From Sideroxyarcus emersonii (lineage in GTDB: Bacteria; Pseudomonadota; Gammaproteobacteria; Burkholderiales; Gallionellaceae): a DNA stretch of 64,000 nucleotides. Within the stretch, counting starts at the first letter, position 1, and each line of letters opens with the position of its first letter. Shown here one piece after another: positions 25,839 through 35,543 of this stretch. The stretch covers positions 2,665,001 to 2,729,000 of the forward strand of contig NZ_AP023423.1 of assembly GCF_021654335.1 (NCBI RefSeq), given 5' to 3'. The translations under genes and the position numbers were made by a program. A model generated the notes under the pieces. The model saw only the letters and a program-made list of their open reading frames with translations. It ran no database searches and had not been told where the DNA came from.

Positions 25839-27860
25839 TTACAGTTTGAAGCCCGACACGGAGCTGTTCAGTTCGGACGCCAGAGCTTCCAGCTGGGAAA
25901 CCGACGCGTTGGTGCGTTGCGTACTTTGCGAAGTCTGCTCGGTGATCTTCAGAATGTCGCGCATGATGCCCGCCACTTCGCCGGCCATGTCGGTCTGCAC
26001 CTGCGTGGACACCGAGATGCTGTTCACCAGGTCGGTCAGTTCGCGCGTGGATTTCTCGATCTCGTGCAGCGCCTGACCGGCGGCATCGGACAGGCGCGCA
26101 CCGTCGACCACGCCCTGGGTGCTTTTTTCCATCGCCACCACCGCATCGTGCGTGTCGGTCTGAATGGTCTTCACCAGCATACCGATCTGCTTGGTCGCCT
26201 CGGCGGAACGTTCCGCGAGGCGCTGCACCTCTTCCGCCACCACCGCAAAGCCGCGTCCCGCTTCGCCTGCCGACGCCGCCTGGATCGCCGCGTTCAGCGC
26301 CAGCACGTTGGTCTGTTCGGTAATGTCCGAGATCAGGTCCACGATCTCGCCGATCTCCTGCGAGCTTTCGCCCAGCCGCTTGATGCGCTTGGAAGTGTCC
26401 TGGATCTGTTCGCGGATGCTGTCCATACTGGACACCGAGTTCTGCACCGCGCGGGTGCCCTGTTCGGTCACCTCCAGCGTACGGCGCGCCACCTCGGAAG
26501 ATTGCGCCGCGCTGCTGTCGACCTCCTGGATCGATTTCGCCATCAGTTCGACCGCGCCGCCCGCACTGCGGATCTCCGTCGCCTGTTTCTGCGTCGCGAC
26601 CAGCAGTTCCTTGGTCACGTTACCGGCCTCGCCGGTGGCGCGCGCCACTTGTTGCGAAGCGGAAGTCACGCGCGAAACCAGCTTGCGCAGCTCGTCCGTG
26701 GTGTAGTTGACCGAGTCGGCAATGGCGCCGGTGATGTCCTCCGACACCGTCGCCCGGATGGTCAGGTCGCCGTCCGCCAGGTCCGACAGTTCGTTCATCA
26801 GCCGCAGAATGGCCTGCTGGTTGTTGCGGTTGGTCTGCCCGGCCTCGTTCTCGCGGCGTTTGGATTCGTCCAGGTAGATCTTGGAAAGCAGCAGCAACAG
26901 CAACAGCAACATGCCGCCGGAGAAGAACACCACGAAGCTGGTGAAGCGGCCGGCCGTGGAGCCTTCATAGTTGTTCACCAGGTTCTGCGCTGCCGACAGC
27001 AGCTGGTCGCCTTCTTCCTGTACCCGTTGTCCGGCCAGCCGCGAGGTCAGCACATCGCGCGCGTTGGCGGCGATGAAGCCCACCACCGACTGGTAGCCTT
27101 CGAAGTCGTCCTTCAGCAACATCACCGTGGCATCGTTCTGCGGCATGTCGTTGAGCAGCGCTTGCGCTTCGGTGATCTTGGGCTCCAGGCCGGGCAAATC
27201 TTCCGTCGAGGCGGAGGTCAGCACTAGCTGCACCGCGCTGGTGATCTGCTCGATCAGGCGGTTCAGGCGGTCAGCCTTCTGCGCATAAGCCGGCGTGGCA
27301 CGTTCGGCAACCTGGTTGGCAAGGTTCAGCATGTCGCGCTGGCCTGCGGCGCCGCGCTGCAGCGTCACCAGCAGCGGGCGGCCCTTTTCCAGGTCGTCCA
27401 TCAGCGAGCTCATGTGGGTCCAGTGGGCCAGCAGCTGGTTCAGCGGTTCGCGTGCGGGACCTTCGGTGGGAGGGAAATTGGCACTGCCTTTGTCCAGAGT
27501 CTCCAGGATGGCGGAGAACTCGGCGCGCGAATCGCTCAGTTCGTCGAATGCGGTCGAATCTCCGGAGAAGCTGGCAGCAGCAGCCTTGGCCAGCCGTTGC
27601 GACAGCATCAGCAGCTTGGAGGATTGCGCCACATAGTGCGAACTGTAGGAGGAATCGCGCGAATCGATGTAGGTGAAGGTCGCAGCGGTGAACAGGAAGA
27701 ACAGCAGCAGGCCGCCCAGTACGCGCAATTGCCGGTCGAACGACTGCTTGCTGAACCACGGGATGCGGATCGTCTTGACCTCTGCCGGCGCGATCTCGCC
27801 CTTCTTGGCGAAACTCTGCTGCGGCTTGCGCGACCATTTGAACGGTAACTTGAATGCCAT
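25839..27860 (-). CDS. pilJ: Methyl-accepting chemotaxis protein PilJ
   Basis: This encodes 673 aa. It is the membrane receptor of the Pil-Chp system. TM1 lies at about 47-63 (LGGLLLFFLFTAATFTY). A periplasmic helical sensor domain has two PilJ-type repeats. TM2 lies near 305-325 (FVVFFSGGMLLLLLLLL), followed by HAMP. The signalling hairpin tip is VALNAAIQAASAGEAGRGFAVVAEEV. There is an N-terminal cytoplasmic lead of about 45 residues. The gene lies between pilI and chpA; pilK (the CheR-like methyltransferase) is not present between pilJ and chpA. Confidence 0.96.
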   Translation of the reverse strand: MAFKLPFKWSRKPQQSFAKKGEIAPAEVKTIRIPWFSKQSFDRQLRVLGGLLLFFLFTAATFTYIDSRDSSYSSHYVAQSSKLLMLSQRLAKAAAASFSGDSTAFDELSDSRAEFSAILETLDKGSANFPPTEGPAREPLNQLLAHWTHMSSLMDDLEKGRPLLVTLQRGAAGQRDMLNLANQVAERATPAYAQKADRLNRLIEQITSAVQLVLTSASTEDLPGLEPKITEAQALLNDMPQNDATVMLLKDDFEGYQSVVGFIAANARDVLTSRLAGQRVQEEGDQLLSAAQNLVNNYEGSTAGRFTSFVVFFSGGMLLLLLLLLSKIYLDESKRRENEAGQTNRNNQQAILRLMNELSDLADGDLTIRATVSEDITGAIADSVNYTTDELRKLVSRVTSASQQVARATGEAGNVTKELLVATQKQATEIRSAGGAVELMAKSIQEVDSSAAQSSEVARRTLEVTEQGTRAVQNSVSSMDSIREQIQDTSKRIKRLGESSQEIGEIVDLISDITEQTNVLALNAAIQAASAGEAGRGFAVVAEEVQRLAERSAEATKQIGMLVKTIQTDTHDAVVAMEKSTQGVVDGARLSDAAGQALHEIEKSTRELTDLVNSISVSTQVQTDMAGEVAGIMRDILKITEQTSQSTQRTNASVSQLEALASELNSSVSGFKL

Positions 27861-27883
27861 TTCCTAGTCCTCCCGAGCGCAAC

Positions 27884-28381
27884 TCATGCGCCGATTTGTA
27901 AAAATTCCGGTTGCTGCAACAGTTGTGCTATCTCCAGCTTGTGCCATACCTGCCCGCTGCCATCCCGCAGCAGTACCTTGCCGTCCTGCTCGGTGCGTTC
28001 CCATTCCGTGGCGTTACGCAGCCCCAGCACGCGCGAAACCAGCAAGCCGGCATTGAAAGCGAACTTCTGGCCCAACAGCAGCACGCGGCTCTGCCCCTCA
28101 TGCGGGATCTCCGCACCGCCGTTGTACAGGCTGATATCCACGATGCTGTATAGATTGCCGCGCACGTTGGCGACGCCGCAATACCATGGTTTGGTCAGCG
28201 GCACCCTGGTCAGGGGGGGTGGCGACATCACCTCGTTGATGTCCGCCATGTCGACCAGCCAGGATTCGTCGCCCACCTGCACGCCCAATGTGGAGACACG
28301 GCTACCCCCGCCAGCCGCCTGGGCTTGCATCCGGTCCAACACGCTCTGCTGGAATTCGCGCAGGTTGAAACGCTTCGACAT
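27884..28381 (-). CDS. pilI: CheW-like adaptor PilI
   Basis: This encodes 165 aa with a single CheW domain (VGDESWLVDMADINEVMSPPPLTRVPLTKPWYCGVANVRGNLYSIVD). It couples PilJ receptors to the ChpA kinase. The N-terminal helix LREFQQSVLDRMQAQ matches the PilI family. It follows pilH by 13 bases and precedes pilJ by 23, all in the same direction. Confidence 0.95.
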   Translation of the reverse strand: MSKRFNLREFQQSVLDRMQAQAAGGGSRVSTLGVQVGDESWLVDMADINEVMSPPPLTRVPLTKPWYCGVANVRGNLYSIVDISLYNGGAEIPHEGQSRVLLLGQKFAFNAGLLVSRVLGLRNATEWERTEQDGKVLLRDGSGQVWHKLEIAQLLQQPEFLQIGA

Positions 28382-28394
28382 GCCGAGCCGTTGC

Positions 28395-28760
28395 CTAGCC
28401 TAATGCAGCGATCTTGCCGAGCAGCTCGTCCGCCACGATCGGTTTCGTGATGTAGTCCTTGGCACCCTGGCGCATGCCCCAGATCTTGTCGGTCTCCTGC
28501 CCCTTGGTGGTGCAGATGATGACCGGGATGTGCTGGGTGGCCGGGTCCTGCGTGATCGCGCGGGTGGCCTGGAATCCGTTCAGCCCCGGCATGACCACGT
28601 CCATCAGGATCAGGTCGGGCAGCTCGGTTTTGGAGCTCTCCACCGCCTTCTCGCCGCTTTCGGCATACACCACCAGGAAGCCTTTCTTGCCCAGGATATC
28701 CCCCAGCACATGGCGTTCCGTTGCGGAATCGTCCACGACCATCACTTTTTTAATTGCCAT
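28395..28760 (-). CDS. pilH: Twitching motility response regulator PilH
   Basis: This encodes 121 aa, a stand-alone CheY-like receiver with Asp10-Asp11, phospho-acceptor Asp54 (LILMDVVMPGLNG), a Thr in ICTTKG and Lys in YITKPI. PilH modulates pilus retraction and ChpA phosphoflow. The start overlaps pilG by 11 bases. The pilG stop and pilH start therefore share sequence, consistent with coupled translation. Confidence 0.96.
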   Translation of the reverse strand: MAIKKVMVVDDSATERHVLGDILGKKGFLVVYAESGEKAVESSKTELPDLILMDVVMPGLNGFQATRAITQDPATQHIPVIICTTKGQETDKIWGMRQGAKDYITKPIVADELLGKIAALG

Positions 28761-29160
28761 AATCCATCCCCCTACCTTGTTTGGTTGTATGCATCGTCAC
28801 TGCTTCGATCAGGCTTTTCTTGCTGAAAGGTTTGGTCAGATACTCGTCGGCTCCGACCAGCTTGCCCCGTGCGCGGTCGAACAGGCTGTCCTTGCTGGTC
28901 AGCATGACCACCGGGGTGTCCTTGAATTCGGCGTGGTTCTTGATGAGGGCACAGGTCTGGTAACCATCCAGGCGCGGCATCATGACATCGACGAAGATGA
29001 TGTCGGGCTTGTTGTCGACCACTTTGGACAGTCCGTCGAAACCGTCCTCGGCCAACACGACTTTGCAACCGGCTTGCGACAGGAATATTTCGCCGCTGCG
29101 GCGTATGGTATTGCTGTCGTCAATGAGCACCACACGGATACCAGCAAGACCTTCGCCCAC
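28750..29160 (-). CDS. pilG: Twitching motility response regulator PilG (GTG start)
   Basis: This encodes 136 aa from GTG 29160, preferred over ATG 29217 because GGAAGGGG lies 7 bases before the GTG and the length then matches the 135-aa P. aeruginosa PilG. It is a CheY-like receiver with phospho-acceptor Asp58 (IIFVDVMMPRLDGYQTCALIK) and Lys in YLTKPFSKK. PilG promotes pilus extension and cAMP production via ChpA. It is the first gene of pilGHIJ-chpA. Confidence 0.92.
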   Translation of the reverse strand: MGEGLAGIRVVLIDDSNTIRRSGEIFLSQAGCKVVLAEDGFDGLSKVVDNKPDIIFVDVMMPRLDGYQTCALIKNHAEFKDTPVVMLTSKDSLFDRARGKLVGADEYLTKPFSKKSLIEAVTMHTTKQGRGMDYGN

Positions 29161-29268
29161 GTTGTCGCCCCTTCCCTGATTGATCCACACCCGCGCTTGC
29201 GCGCGGATACCCCCCATATTTCGGATGCTACCGCATTTGTGCTCGAGCGTTCAATGTTTCCTCGCCCC

Positions 29269-30726
29269 TCAGCGTTTCCAGAACGCCGGCGTGAACAGGA
29301 TCAGGATGGTAAATATCTCCAGCCGTCCGATCAGCATGGCTGCCGTGCATATCCAGGTCTGGAAATCGCTCAGCACGCCGAAATTGCCGGCCGGGCCGAC
29401 CACACCGAGACCGGGGCCGGCGTTGTTGATGCAGGCGAGTACCGCGGAAAAGGACGAAATGAAATCCAGCCCGCTGATCAGCAAGGCAAACGTCAGAGTC
29501 GCAACGCTGACGAAATACAGGAAGATGAAGCCCAGCACCGCAAACACGATATTGTTGGCCACTACCTGGCCGCCGATCTTCATCGGGTTGATGGCCGCCG
29601 GATGCAGCAGCAGCAGGAACTCGCGCCCCGCCTGCTTGACCAGCACCAGGGTGCGGATCATCTTGATGCCGCCCCCGGTGGAACCCGAACTTGCCGTGAT
29701 GCAGCTGAGGAACAGCATCCACATCGGGGCGAAGATCGGCCACTGATTGAAGTCGGCGCTGGCAAAACCGCAGTCTGTCGCCATCGACACCAGGTTGAAG
29801 CTGGCATGCCGCAAAGCCGTCCAGAAACCCGGGTAGACGCCCTGCCACCACAGGAACAGCGCTATCCCGAGGCAGCTGCCCAGTATCAGGCTGACCGTCG
29901 CCACCGCCTCGGCATCGTGCAGGTAGATCCGCAGGCTCCTGCCGCGCCAGGCGAGGAAGTGCGTGGCGAAGTTCATCGCCGCCAGCAGCATGAACACGAT
30001 CAGCACGAACTCGATCGCCGGCGAATCGAAGTAGCCGACGCTGGCGTCATGCGTCGAGAATCCTCCCAGCCCCATCGCGGCGAACGCGTGGCAGACGGCA
30101 TCCAGCCAGTTCATCCCCGCCAGTTTCAGCGACAGGATGCAGGCCAGCGTGATGCCGGCATATACCAGCCACAGGTTGCGCGCCGTCTCGGTGATACGCG
30201 GCGTGAGCGCAGAATCCTTCATCGGCCCCGGTGTCTCCGCCTTGAACAATTGGCGGCCGCCGATGCCGAGCAGCGGCAGCACCGCCACCGCCAGCACGAT
30301 GATGCCCATGCCGCCCAGCCAGTTCAGTTCGTGCCGCCACAGGTTGATGGCGGGCGGCAGGTGGTCCAGCCCGGTCAGCACGGTTGCGCCCGTGGTGGTG
30401 ATGCCGGACATGGTCTCGAAATACGCGTCGGTGAACGACAGGCCGTCGATCACCAGCAGCAGCGGGAACGTCGCCACCGCCGGCATCGCGGTCCACATCG
30501 CCACCACCAGCAGGTAGCCGTGGCGGATGGACAACTCCCCCCGGTAGCGCCGGGTCGATATCCATAGCAGCACCCCCGTGCCGGCCGTCCACAGCATCGC
30601 CAGCAGGAAATCGGTCAGCGTGTCGTCGTGATAGATGAGCGAGGTCAGTACCGGCAGCACATAGCTGATGCTGAACACCACCAGCATCAGCCCCAGTGCG
30701 TTGATGACCGTGAGCGCGCGCCCCAT
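29269..30726 (-). CDS. trkH: Potassium uptake protein TrkH
   Basis: This encodes 485 aa, the K+-translocating membrane subunit of the Trk system. Multiple membrane helices are visible with pore-loop segments containing MSGITTTGATVL, AMGLGGFSTHD, ATDCGFASADF and NNAGPGLG. The ends are typical (MGRALTVINALG). The start overlaps the trkA stop by one base (TGATG), so the pair is coupled. Confidence 0.97.
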   Translation of the reverse strand: MGRALTVINALGLMLVVFSISYVLPVLTSLIYHDDTLTDFLLAMLWTAGTGVLLWISTRRYRGELSIRHGYLLVVAMWTAMPAVATFPLLLVIDGLSFTDAYFETMSGITTTGATVLTGLDHLPPAINLWRHELNWLGGMGIIVLAVAVLPLLGIGGRQLFKAETPGPMKDSALTPRITETARNLWLVYAGITLACILSLKLAGMNWLDAVCHAFAAMGLGGFSTHDASVGYFDSPAIEFVLIVFMLLAAMNFATHFLAWRGRSLRIYLHDAEAVATVSLILGSCLGIALFLWWQGVYPGFWTALRHASFNLVSMATDCGFASADFNQWPIFAPMWMLFLSCITASSGSTGGGIKMIRTLVLVKQAGREFLLLLHPAAINPMKIGGQVVANNIVFAVLGFIFLYFVSVATLTFALLISGLDFISSFSAVLACINNAGPGLGVVGPAGNFGVLSDFQTWICTAAMLIGRLEIFTILILFTPAFWKR

Positions 30727-32099
30727 CAGAAAAACCCGAGGTTGACCTGGAACAGTTTTTCGACTTTCTTCACCATCCGCTTGTCGACGACGAAAACGAT
30801 CACATGGTCTTCCGCCTCGATCATCTTGTCGTGATGCCCCATGATGACCTCGCCGCCCCGCACCAGCGCGCCGATGGTCGCGCCCTTGGGCAGCTCGATC
30901 TCGTCGATGCGGCGCCCGACCACGCGCGACGATTCGCGATCGCCGTGCGCCACCAGTTCCAGCGCCTCGGCTGCGCCGCGCCGCAGCGAATGGACCGCCG
31001 CCACGTCGCCCTGCCGCACATACGCCAGCAAGGAACCGATGGTGACCTGCGCCGGTGACAGCGCGATGTCGATCTTGCCGCCTTGCAGCAGGTCGACGTA
31101 GGCGCTGCGATTGATCAGCGCAAGCACCTTGCGTGCGCCGCCCTGCTTGGCCAGCAGGGCGGACATGATGTTGTTCTCGTCATCGTTGGTGAGCGCGCAG
31201 AACACGTCGATCTCGCCGACGTTCTCCTGCTGCATCAGCTTCTCGTCCGTACCGTCGCCGTTCAGCACCAGCGTGCTGGTCAGCTCCCCGGCCAGCTTCT
31301 GGCAGACCTTCTTGTTGAATTCGATGACCTTGACCTGGTAGTCGCGCTCCAGCGCCTTTGCCAGCCTGCGGCCGATGTTGCCGCCGCCGACGATCATCAC
31401 GCGCCTGGCCGGCTTGTCCATGCGGCGCATCTCCTTCAGCACGCGGCGGATATTGTCGGATGCGGCGATGAAGAATATCTCGTCGCCGTCCTGCACCACA
31501 GTGCTGCCTTCCGGGATGATCGCGCGGTCCTGGCGGAAGATCGCCGCAACGCGGGTCTGCACATGCGGCATGTGGGTGCGCAGGTAGCTCAGCGGCTTGC
31601 CCACCAGCAGGCCGCCCTGGAACGCCCGCACCGCGACCAGCGACACCTTGCCGTCGGCGAACTCCAGCACCTGCAGGGCTTCCGGGAACTCGATCAGCTT
31701 GGTGATGTAGTCGGTCAGGATCTGCTCGGGACAAATGGAGAAGTCCACACAGAAATTGTCTTTGCTGAACACCGTTTCGCGGTTGAGGTAATCGGTGGTG
31801 CGGATGCGGGCGATGCGGGTGGGCGTGTTGTACAGGCTGGATGCCAGCTTGCAGGCGACCAGGTTCACTTCGTCGCTTTGCGTCACCGCCAGCAGCATGT
31901 CGGTATCGGCGATGCCCGCCTGTTCGAGCGTGGACGGATGCGCCGCGTTGCCCACCAGCGTGCGCAGATCCAGGCGATCCTGCAGCAGGCGCAGCTTCCC
32001 GGCGTCCGAATCGACCACGGTGATGTCATTGGCTTCCCCGACCAGATTCTCCGCCACCGTCGAGCCGACCTGCCCGGCTCCCAGGATCAGGATCTTCAC
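30726..32099 (-). CDS. trkA: Trk system potassium uptake regulatory protein TrkA
   Basis: This encodes 457 aa with two RCK units. The first Rossmann motif is GAGQVGSTVAENL (7-19), with the acidic VVDSDAGKL end, and the second is GGGNIGRRLAKAL near 238-250. Each unit is followed by a TrkA-C domain. It binds NAD(H) and ATP to gate TrkH. The thioredoxin-like gene lies 28 bases upstream in the same direction. Confidence 0.97.
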   Translation of the reverse strand: MKILILGAGQVGSTVAENLVGEANDITVVDSDAGKLRLLQDRLDLRTLVGNAAHPSTLEQAGIADTDMLLAVTQSDEVNLVACKLASSLYNTPTRIARIRTTDYLNRETVFSKDNFCVDFSICPEQILTDYITKLIEFPEALQVLEFADGKVSLVAVRAFQGGLLVGKPLSYLRTHMPHVQTRVAAIFRQDRAIIPEGSTVVQDGDEIFFIAASDNIRRVLKEMRRMDKPARRVMIVGGGNIGRRLAKALERDYQVKVIEFNKKVCQKLAGELTSTLVLNGDGTDEKLMQQENVGEIDVFCALTNDDENNIMSALLAKQGGARKVLALINRSAYVDLLQGGKIDIALSPAQVTIGSLLAYVRQGDVAAVHSLRRGAAEALELVAHGDRESSRVVGRRIDEIELPKGATIGALVRGGEVIMGHHDKMIEAEDHVIVFVVDKRMVKKVEKLFQVNLGFF

Positions 32100-32127
32100 G
32101 CCTTGCTACTCCGCCTGCCGCGCACGC

Positions 32128-32679
32128 TCATTCCTTCCACTTGATGGAACAGCCCATGCTGGCGATCTGCTCGCGCGGACCCTGCCCGGTCTTCGCCACT
32201 TGCAGCATGGCGTTGAACAGGTCGCGCGGCGCGTCCGGCACCGCCTCCTTGCGCGACGCATCCAGGCGGCCGCGGTATTGCAGCTCCAGATTGGCATTGA
32301 AGCCGAAGAAATCCGGCGTGCACACGGCACCGTAATCCTTGGCGATCTGCTGCGTCTCGTCCCACACGTAAGGGAACGGGTAGTTGTACTGCCGCGCCAC
32401 CAGCTTCATGTTGTCGAACGAGTCCTCGGCGTAGTCGGCGGGATCGTTGGACATGATGGCGATGCTGTTGATGCCGTGCTGCTGCAGTTCGAGCGCGTCG
32501 CGGATGATGCGGTCACGGATCGACTTGACGTAAGGGCAGTGGTTGCAGATGAACATCACCAGCAAACCGTTCTTGCCGCGCGCGCTTTCCAGCGTGTGGC
32601 GCTTGCCATCCACGCCCAGCAAGTCGAACGGACGGGCCTTCCAGCCGAAATCGCAAAGGGGGGGTTGCAGACTGACCAT
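32128..32679 (-). CDS. Thioredoxin-family (peroxiredoxin-fold) protein
   Basis: This encodes 183 aa from ATG 32679, set by an AAGGAGG ribosome site 8 bases upstream; the longer frame to 32721 has no such support. The thioredoxin fold is of AhpC/TSA type with CNHCPYVKSIRDR as the active C-x2-C segment and KDYGAVCTPDFFGF holding the cis-Pro region. There is no signal peptide, so it is cytoplasmic. It is divergent from rsmE across 78 bases and lies upstream of trkA. Substrate unknown. Confidence 0.88.
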   Translation of the reverse strand: MVSLQPPLCDFGWKARPFDLLGVDGKRHTLESARGKNGLLVMFICNHCPYVKSIRDRIIRDALELQQHGINSIAIMSNDPADYAEDSFDNMKLVARQYNYPFPYVWDETQQIAKDYGAVCTPDFFGFNANLELQYRGRLDASRKEAVPDAPRDLFNAMLQVAKTGQGPREQIASMGCSIKWKE

Positions 32680-32757
32680 GGTTTTTTCCTCCTTAAACAC
32701 CTGCGTTATTGTTCTGGACAATATATTATCACGCCCGTCCCGACGCCCTTACCCGCC

Positions 32758-33495
32758 ATGTCTGCGCCAAGATTCTATTGCCCGCCGCCGCTGCCCCTGA
32801 GCACCAACTACGAGTTGCCGCCCGAAGCCGCCCATCATGCCAGCCGCGTGTTGCGCCTGCGTGTCGGCGATGCGGTGCAGATCTTCGACGGTCTCGGCAA
32901 TGCGCTCGATGCCACCATCAACTCGATCCAGGGCAAGCATGTGGTGCTCGGCAACCTGCAGACCTTCATGGGCCAGCAGGAGACCGGCCTGCACATCGTG
33001 CTCGCCCAGGCCATGAGTACGAGCGAGAAAATGGATTGGGTGGTGCAGAAAGCCACCGAACTGGGCGCGGCCGAAATCGTGCCGGTGCAGACGCAGCGCA
33101 GCGTGGCGAAGCTGTCCGGCCCGCGCGCCGAAAAACGCACCGAACATTGGCGCAACGTCGCCGTCTCCGCCTGCGAGCAATGCGGGCGCAACGTCTTGCC
33201 GCAGTTGCATGCACCGCAAGACCTGGCTGCCTGGCTGCACGCCGAGCGCCAGCAACCCGGCGGCAAATTCATCCTGCTGCCGGGCGGCGCAAGCAACCTG
33301 CAGAACCAGCCCAGGCCGCAAGGACGCGCTACACTGCTGATCGGGCCGGAGGGCGGCTTCACCGCCGACGAGGCCAACATCGCCCAGCAAGCCGGATTCG
33401 CCCCCATCCTGCTGGGTCCGCGCGTACTGCGTACCGAGACCGCCGCCATCGCCGGCATCGCCGCACTGCAGACGCTGTGGGGGGATTTCAACTGA
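32758..33495 (+). CDS. rsmE: 16S rRNA (uracil-1498-N3)-methyltransferase
   Basis: This encodes 245 aa from ATG 32758 (MSAPRFYCPPPLPL). It methylates U1498 of 16S rRNA. The N-terminal PUA-like half contains HHASRVLRLRVGD. The C-terminal SPOUT knot is LLIGPEGGFTADE and LGPRVLRTETAAIAGIAALQ. A weak upstream ribosome site means the exact start is less certain, but this Met fits family N-termini. Confidence 0.95.
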   Translation: MSAPRFYCPPPLPLSTNYELPPEAAHHASRVLRLRVGDAVQIFDGLGNALDATINSIQGKHVVLGNLQTFMGQQETGLHIVLAQAMSTSEKMDWVVQKATELGAAEIVPVQTQRSVAKLSGPRAEKRTEHWRNVAVSACEQCGRNVLPQLHAPQDLAAWLHAERQQPGGKFILLPGGASNLQNQPRPQGRATLLIGPEGGFTADEANIAQQAGFAPILLGPRVLRTETAAIAGIAALQTLWGDFN

Positions 33496-33513
33496 CTCTG
33501 AAAGGAAGCTGCC

Positions 33514-33699
33514 ATGCCTTACGTCAACATCCGCATCGCCGGTATTCTCAGCCGCGAACAGAAAGCCAGGATCGCAGAAGAAATCACCGACACCCTGGAG
33601 CGCATCGCGCACAAACCGAAGTCGTATACCTATATCGCCTTCGACGAGCTGCCGGACGAGAACTGGGCGATTGCGGGCAAGCTGCTCGACGAAGAGTAA
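33514..33699 (+). CDS. 4-oxalocrotonate tautomerase family protein
   Basis: This encodes 61 aa. The second residue is Pro, which becomes the catalytic N-terminal proline after Met removal (MPYVNIRIAG). The fold is a short beta-alpha-beta of the tautomerase superfamily. AGGAAG precedes the start. The natural substrate is unclear, since no aromatic catabolic genes are nearby. It lies 18 bases after rsmE. Confidence 0.88.
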   Translation: MPYVNIRIAGILSREQKARIAEEITDTLERIAHKPKSYTYIAFDELPDENWAIAGKLLDEE

Positions 33700-33794
33700 C
33701 GCCTTGCCGCACCGATCATCCGCATGATTTGAAATATAATGCCCGTGCCCGAATCTTGCGCCTCTCCACCGAATTGAGGAGTTAACCGAACACC

Positions 33795-35126
33795 ATGCCA
33801 GTCGCCCCCGCCAGCTCTTCTCCGGAATTCGTCGCCTGGTTCCGCTCCGTAGCGCCGTACATCAACGCCTTTCGCGGCAAGACCTTCGTGATCGCCTTTG
33901 GCGGCGAGGTGGTGGCCGACGGCAAGTTCCTCGAACTGACGCACGATTTCAACCTGCTTGCTTCTCTGGGCATCCGCCTGGTGCTGGTGCATGGCGCGCG
34001 TCCGCAGATCGAACAGCGGCTGGTGCAGAGCAACATCGAAGGCAGCTATCACCACGGCATCCGGCTCACCGATGCCGAGACGATGCAGTGCGTGAAGGAA
34101 GCGGTCGGCCGCGTACGCGTGGAGATCGAGGCGCTGCTGTCCCTGGGCCTGGCAAATTCGCCGATGGCCAACGCCGACATCCGCGTGGCCGGCGGCAACT
34201 TCATCACCGCCCAGCCCATCGGCGTGATCAACGGCGTGGACCTGATGCACACCGGCTGCGTGCGCAAGGTGGATGTCGCCGCGCTGAAGGACCGCATGGA
34301 ATTCGGCGAAGTGGTGCTGCTGTCGCCGCTGGGCTATTCCCCCACAGGCGAAGTGTTCAACCTGACGCTGGAAGACGTCGCCACCGCCACCGCCATCGCG
34401 CTCGACGCGGACAAGCTGATCTTCCTGACCGATACCGATGGTGTGCACGACAAGGAAGGCGCGCTGCTGAAGGAACTGACCATCGCCGAGGCCGGCAAGA
34501 TCCTGTCCGGCAGGCGCAAGCTGCCGGACGATGTGGGCCTGTTCCTGCCCTGCGCCGTGCGCGCCTGCGAGGCCGGGGTGGCACGCACCCACCTGGTCAG
34601 CCGCCACGCCGACGGCGCCCTGTTGCAGGAATTGTTCAGCGACGAAGGCATCGGCACCATGGTGGTGGAAAGCACCCTCAACACCCTGCGCGACGCGACC
34701 ATCAAGGATGTCGGCGGCATCCTGCAGCTGCTGCAGCCGCTGGAAGCCGAAGGCATCCTGGTGCGGCGCTCGCGCGAACTGCTGGAACGCGAGATCGGGC
34801 GCTTCGTGGTGCTGGAACACGGCCACCGCATCATCGGCTGCGCCGCGCTGTACCCCTTCGCTGACGAGAAGGCGGCCGAACTGGCCTGCCTCGCCATCCA
34901 GCCGGCCTACCGCAACCACGGCTACGGCGACATCCTGCTCAAGCACATCGCTGCCCGGGCGCAGGCCCTGAAGCTGCAAAAACTGTTCGTGCTGACCACG
35001 CGCACGGCGCACTGGTTCATCGAGCGCGGCTTCAAGGAGGTCGACGTGGAACAGCTGCCGGCACAGAAAAAATCGCTGTACAACTACCAGCGCCGCTCCA
35101 AGGTCTTCGTCAGATCGCTGCGCTAG
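33795..35126 (+). CDS. argA: Amino-acid N-acetyltransferase (N-acetylglutamate synthase)
   Basis: This encodes 443 aa, the usual classical ArgA length. It makes N-acetylglutamate from glutamate and acetyl-CoA, the first arginine step. The amino-acid-kinase-like domain (about 1-285: [29 protein letters not shown]) binds arginine for feedback control. The C-terminal GNAT domain (about 295-443) has the acetyl-CoA loop region [21 protein letters not shown] hairpin follows the stop. Confidence 0.96.
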   Translation: MPVAPASSSPEFVAWFRSVAPYINAFRGKTFVIAFGGEVVADGKFLELTHDFNLLASLGIRLVLVHGARPQIEQRLVQSNIEGSYHHGIRLTDAETMQCVKEAVGRVRVEIEALLSLGLANSPMANADIRVAGGNFITAQPIGVINGVDLMHTGCVRKVDVAALKDRMEFGEVVLLSPLGYSPTGEVFNLTLEDVATATAIALDADKLIFLTDTDGVHDKEGALLKELTIAEAGKILSGRRKLPDDVGLFLPCAVRACEAGVARTHLVSRHADGALLQELFSDEGIGTMVVESTLNTLRDATIKDVGGILQLLQPLEAEGILVRRSRELLEREIGRFVVLEHGHRIIGCAALYPFADEKAAELACLAIQPAYRNHGYGDILLKHIAARAQALKLQKLFVLTTRTAHWFIERGFKEVDVEQLPAQKKSLYNYQRRSKVFVRSLR

Positions 35127-35134
35127 GCCGGAAG

Positions 35135-35166
35135 GCGGGCGTGCACGGCTTTCCGTGCCGGCCCGC
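35135..35166 (+). terminator. Strong hairpin after argA, without a T-run
   Basis: Nested stems GCGGGC/GCCCGC and GCACGG/CCGTGC flank a two-base internal bulge, with loop CTTT. No T-tract follows, so it may stabilise the mRNA end or give only partial termination. Confidence 0.5.
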
Positions 35167-35232
35167 TGGATTTGGGCGGGGATTCACGGTAATGTCATAT
35201 TCTTCAAACATACTCACGGAGTGAACTACATC

Positions 35233-35505
35233 ATGGCAAGAACAGTACAGTGCGTAAAACTCGGCCGCGAGGCGGAAGGGCTGGATCGCCCTCCCTATCC
35301 CGGTGCGCTGGGTCAGCGCATCTTCGACAGCGTATCGAAGGAAGCCTGGCAGGGCTGGATCAAGTTCCAGACCATGCTGGTGAACGAGAACCGCCTCAAC
35401 CTCGCCGATGCCAAGGCGCGCAAATACCTGGCCGAGCAGATGGAGAATTATTTCTTCGGCGCAGGTACCCAGATGCCGACAGGATACGTTCCTCCGAAAA
35501 ACTGA
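35233..35505 (+). CDS. yggX: Fe(2+)-trafficking protein YggX
   Basis: This encodes 90 aa from ATG 35233 ([17 protein letters not shown]). It protects Fe-S clusters from oxidative damage and helps iron handling. Cys7 and the [29 protein letters not shown] and [12 protein letters not shown] segments are diagnostic. A GGAG lies upstream with somewhat long spacing. ppk1 begins 38 bases after its stop. Confidence 0.97.
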   Translation: MARTVQCVKLGREAEGLDRPPYPGALGQRIFDSVSKEAWQGWIKFQTMLVNENRLNLADAKARKYLAEQMENYFFGAGTQMPTGYVPPKN

Positions 35506-35543
35506 ATCACCGCTGACCCGTCAGCGCGCTGACGAACCCGCTC

